Of a stretch of DNA of 27,004 nucleotides, positions 24,370 through 27,004 are shown in pieces. Source of the DNA: DASQJL01 sp035689165 (GTDB taxonomy: Bacteria > Eisenbacteria > RBG-16-71-46 > SZUA-252). The stretch is taken from assembly GCA_035689165.1 (NCBI GenBank), contig DASSLZ010000119.1:1-27004 (forward strand), written 5' to 3'. The notes beneath the pieces were generated by a model. It was not told the origin of the DNA and did no database searches. It saw nothing but the letters and a program-made list of their open reading frames with translations. Made by a program: the position numbers and the translations under genes. Within the stretch, counting starts at the first letter, position 1. Each line of letters begins with the position of its first letter.

Positions 24370-25707
24370 ATGGCACCGCCCGATTCCGATTCCGAAGTCG
24401 CCGAGAGACTCTCGGTCGAAGACCTCCGGGAGGTCTGGAATCTCCTCGTCCCCGAGGACCGGATCGAGAGCTTCCGGGCGCTGCCCCGCCCCGAGGCCGA
24501 GGATCTCTTCCTCGAGCTCTCCGCGCGGGACCAGACCGAGTTGCTCCTCGCCCTGCCCGGGCCCGAGCGCCGCTCCTGGGTGCGTCTCCTCCCGCCCGAC
24601 GACGCGGCCGACCTGATCCAGGAGGCCGGCGCCGAGCACCGCGAATCGCTCCTCCAGCTCCTCGACGATCCCACGCGGAAGGACGTCCACGCGCTCCTCG
24701 CCTACGCCGAGGACGACGCGGGCGGATTGATGAATCCCCGCTACGCGCGCGTGCGGCCCGAGATGAGCGCCGACGAGGCTCTGACCTATCTCCGCCGGCA
24801 GGCCAGCGAGCAGACCGTGTCGCTGCCCTACGCCTACGTGCTCGGACCGGATCAGAAGCTGATGGGCGTCGTCTCCTACCGCGAGCTCTTCCTCGCGCGT
24901 CCCGAGCAGCGCGTGCAGGACGTCATGCGCACCGATCTCGTGACCGCGCCGGAATCGATGGATCAGGAGGAGCTCAGCCGGCTCTTCACCGAGAGCCGCC
25001 TCATCGCGATCCCCGTCATCGACGCCGAGGGACGGATGAAGGGGATCGTCACCCTCGACGACATCGTCGACGTGGTCCGCGAAGAGGCCACCGAGGACAT
25101 CCAGAAGATCGGCGGTACCGCGGCCTTCGACGAGCCCTACCTGCGCCTCAGCGTGAGAGAGATGATCATCAAGCGGGCCGGGTGGCTCTCGGTCCTCTTC
25201 CTCGGCGAGAGCATGACCGCGGCCACGATGGGGTACTTCGAGCAGGAGATCGCTCGCGCGGTGGTGCTCGCGCTCTTCGTCCCCCTGGTCATCTCGAGCG
25301 GCGGCAACTCCGGCGGCCAGGCGACCACCCTGGTGATCCGCGCCATGTCGCTCGGCGAGGTCCGCCTCCGCGACTGGTGGCACGTCATGCGTCGCGAGAT
25401 CTTGTCGGGGCTGGGCCTTGGCACCATTCTCGCCGTGATCGGGATCGTGCGAATCATGGTCTGGCAGGCGATCTTCCACTCGTACGGCGAGCACCACCTG
25501 CTGATCGCGCTGACCGTCGCCGTGAGCCTGGTCGGCGTCGTGATGTGGGGAACCCTGGTGGGTTCGATGCTCCCCTTCATCCTCCGCCGCCTGGGCCTCG
25601 ACCCCGCGACCGCGTCCGCACCCTTCGTCGCCACGCTCGTCGACGTGACCGGACTGATCATCTATTTCTCGGCGGCGCGGGTGTTCCTGGGTGGCGTGCT
25701 GCTGTAG
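24370..25707 (+). CDS. mgtE: Magnesium transporter MgtE
   Basis: A 445-residue MgtE channel/transporter of normal length and the only plus-strand gene. The acidic N domain (about 15-115) has repeated LLPPDDAADLIQE and ALLAYAEDDAGGLMNPRYA. Two CBS domains follow (about 118-245): AYVLGPDQKLMGVVSYRELF, VQDVMRTDLVTAPESM and GIVTLDDIVDVVREEATEDI, the plug-helix region. The pore domain has five helices, with FVPLVISSGGNSGGQATTLV as the most conserved motif and ASAPFVATLVDVTGLIIYF carrying the ion-binding Asp of the pore. GGAGG precedes ATG 24370. The gene converges on lipA with only 5 nt between the stop codons. Confidence 0.96.
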   Translation: MAPPDSDSEVAERLSVEDLREVWNLLVPEDRIESFRALPRPEAEDLFLELSARDQTELLLALPGPERRSWVRLLPPDDAADLIQEAGAEHRESLLQLLDDPTRKDVHALLAYAEDDAGGLMNPRYARVRPEMSADEALTYLRRQASEQTVSLPYAYVLGPDQKLMGVVSYRELFLARPEQRVQDVMRTDLVTAPESMDQEELSRLFTESRLIAIPVIDAEGRMKGIVTLDDIVDVVREEATEDIQKIGGTAAFDEPYLRLSVREMIIKRAGWLSVLFLGESMTAATMGYFEQEIARAVVLALFVPLVISSGGNSGGQATTLVIRAMSLGEVRLRDWWHVMRREILSGLGLGTILAVIGIVRIMVWQAIFHSYGEHHLLIALTVAVSLVGVVMWGTLVGSMLPFILRRLGLDPATASAPFVATLVDVTGLIIYFSAARVFLGGVLL

Positions 25708-25712
25708 TCGGA

Positions 25713-26768
25713 CTACGGAACGAAGACGGTTTCTCCCGCCTGTTCCTCGGCGTGGAACGACGATCGGACGAGGGGACCGGACGCGACCTGGCGGATGCCG
25801 AGGGACAGGCCGTACTCGCGGTAGTGGCGGAACTCGTCGGGGTGGACGTAGCGCTCCAGCGGAAGGTGCGAGCCCGACGGCGGGAGGTACTGCCCCACGG
25901 TGACCATGGAGACGCCGTGGTCGCGCAGATCGCGCAGCAGTTCATCCACTTCGTCCTGCGTTTCGCCGACTCCAACCATCACCCCCGACTTCGCGGGGAT
26001 ATCCGGCGTCCAGGTCGCCACGTTCTTCAACAGCTGCAGCGACCGCTCGTAGCGGCCCGCGGGGCGGACCCGCTTGTACAGCCGCTTCACCGTCTCCATA
26101 TTGTGATTCAGGACGTCGGGCTTGGCGTCGAGCACGGTGCGGAGCGCGTCTTCGTCCCCCAGGAAATCGGGGATCAGCACTTCGACCCGCGCGCCGGGGA
26201 TCGCCCCGTGAATCGCGCGGATCGTCTCGGCGAAGTGCATAGCACCGCCGTCCGGCAGCTCGTCGCGATTCACCGACGTGACCACGATGTAGTGGAGGCC
26301 GAGCCGCCGCGACGCGTCCGCCACCCGCGCCGGCTCCTCGGGATCAACCGGGAGCGGCTTTCCGTTCCGGATGTCGCAGAAGGGGCAGGAGCGCGTGCAG
26401 ACGTTGCCCAGGATCAGGAACGTCGCCGTATGCCGCGAGAAGCAGTCGCCGATGTTCGGGCAGTTCGCGCTCTCGCAGACGGTGTGCAGGTCCAGCGTCC
26501 GGAGGATCGACTTGGTCTCGAGGTAGTTCCGGCCCGTCGGGATGCGCGCGCGGAGCCAGTCCGGGCGGCGCACGGGAAGCGGATCCCCGCTCTGGCGCTC
26601 GTAGCTCCGGAGCGGCTTCCGTTTCTCGCCGGCCTGAACACGGCGGTCGGACGGGAGCGTGAGCGAGATGGCCGTGCCCGAGATGGGATGGCGCGGCACG
26701 TCCGAAGCGGCCGCGCGATCCCGCGCGGCCCCGTCCGGTCCCGTCCCCGTGCGCTCGGCATCAGACAT
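25713..26768 (-). CDS. lipA: Lipoyl synthase
   Basis: A 351-residue radical-SAM enzyme that inserts two sulfurs into octanoyl groups on lipoyl-domain proteins. The auxiliary cluster motif is C98-ESAN-C103-PNIGD-C109, and the SAM cluster motif is C124-TRS-C128-PF-C131. The end shows GPLVRSSFHAEEQ, the conserved Arg-Ser-Ser that ligates the auxiliary cluster. GVMVGVGETQDEV and YLPPSGSHLPLERYV are also typical. The N-terminus is about 30 residues longer than in E. coli, with a Gly/Asp/Ala-rich stretch. ATG 26768 overlaps the lpd stop by 8 nt, linking lipoate synthesis with a lipoate-using dehydrogenase complex. Confidence 0.97.
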   Translation of the reverse strand: MSDAERTGTGPDGAARDRAAASDVPRHPISGTAISLTLPSDRRVQAGEKRKPLRSYERQSGDPLPVRRPDWLRARIPTGRNYLETKSILRTLDLHTVCESANCPNIGDCFSRHTATFLILGNVCTRSCPFCDIRNGKPLPVDPEEPARVADASRRLGLHYIVVTSVNRDELPDGGAMHFAETIRAIHGAIPGARVEVLIPDFLGDEDALRTVLDAKPDVLNHNMETVKRLYKRVRPAGRYERSLQLLKNVATWTPDIPAKSGVMVGVGETQDEVDELLRDLRDHGVSMVTVGQYLPPSGSHLPLERYVHPDEFRHYREYGLSLGIRQVASGPLVRSSFHAEEQAGETVFVP

Positions 26769-27004
26769 GGATCGCTCGTCCCTCGGTTCCAAACATCGCC
26801 TCCATCGTCGCCTCGGCCAGCGTCGGATGCGCGTGCACGACATTGGCCAGCTCCTCGGCGGTCGCCTCGAAATGCCGGGCCACCACCGATTCCGCGATCT
26901 GCTCCGTGGCCTGGACCCCGATGATGTGGACGCCCAGGATCTCGCCGGTCGCCGCGTCCGCGACCGCTTTCACGAAGCCGTCGCCCTCTCCGAGGATACT
27001 GGCC
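26761..27004 (-). CDS. lpd: Dihydrolipoamide dehydrogenase, C-terminal part (5' end beyond window)
   Basis: The visible 80 residues are the dimerisation domain of an E3 flavoprotein that reoxidises dihydrolipoamide in 2-oxoacid dehydrogenase or glycine cleavage complexes. The sequence SILGEGDGFVKAVADAATGE, ILGVHIIGVQATEQIAE and the catalytic HAHPTLAEA (His-Pro-Thr-Leu with the following Glu) are diagnostic. The protein ends GTEGRAIHV. The N-terminal FAD and NAD domains lie beyond the right edge, so completeness cannot be judged. Its stop overlaps the lipA start by 8 nt. Confidence 0.93.
   Translation of the reverse strand, partial: ASILGEGDGFVKAVADAATGEILGVHIIGVQATEQIAESVVARHFEATAEELANVVHAHPTLAEATMEAMFGTEGRAIHV

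Overview
This is a GC-rich bacterial chromosome segment with no mobile elements, tRNA, rRNA or CRISPR. Nineteen of the twenty genes lie on the minus strand; only mgtE is on the plus strand. The organism is probably an uncultured member of the FCB-type lineages, for example candidate phylum Eisenbacteria or a relative. This is inferred from the large secreted protein that ends in an NPFNPST/FlgD-like C-terminal module, a Gram-negative envelope gene set (PpiD/SurA-like chaperone, TPR-SLH lipoprotein), high GC and frequent GTG/TTG starts. It is not proven by any marker gene.

Layout in the direction of minus-strand transcription (right to left): the 3' end of lpd overlaps lipA (26.8-25.7 kb). mgtE (24.4-25.7 kb, plus) converges on lipA and diverges from an orphan NtrC-family response regulator (24.2-22.8 kb). 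A 545-bp AT-richer and hairpin-rich intergenic region follows. Then come a very large parvulin-type periplasmic chaperone, radC and a TPR-SLH lipoprotein, followed by a 930-residue secreted protein.

From 14.56 kb to the left edge runs one apparently continuous polycistronic train. It starts with a promoter, an FMN riboswitch and an intrinsic terminator. It continues ribD-ribE-ribBA-ribH-nusB-phosphoesterase-methyltransferase-GT4-flippase-like-DUF2723-epimerase-GT2-GT4-GT2. Seven junctions are 4-bp ATGA/GTGA stop/start overlaps and no internal terminator was seen. Riboflavin synthesis is therefore physically, and perhaps transcriptionally, joined to a cell-surface or protein glycosylation cluster. 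In that cluster a polyprenyl-phosphate sugar synthase sits close to a GT-C-like integral membrane transferase with a TPR tail.

The most interesting material is the 22211-22755 gap. It holds a 13/14 inverted repeat, a sigma70-like promoter, a near-consensus sigma54-like -24/-12 sequence and nested long hairpins, all between an orphan sigma54 activator gene and the chaperone gene. The fusion of the FMN-riboswitch operon with glycan genes is the second.
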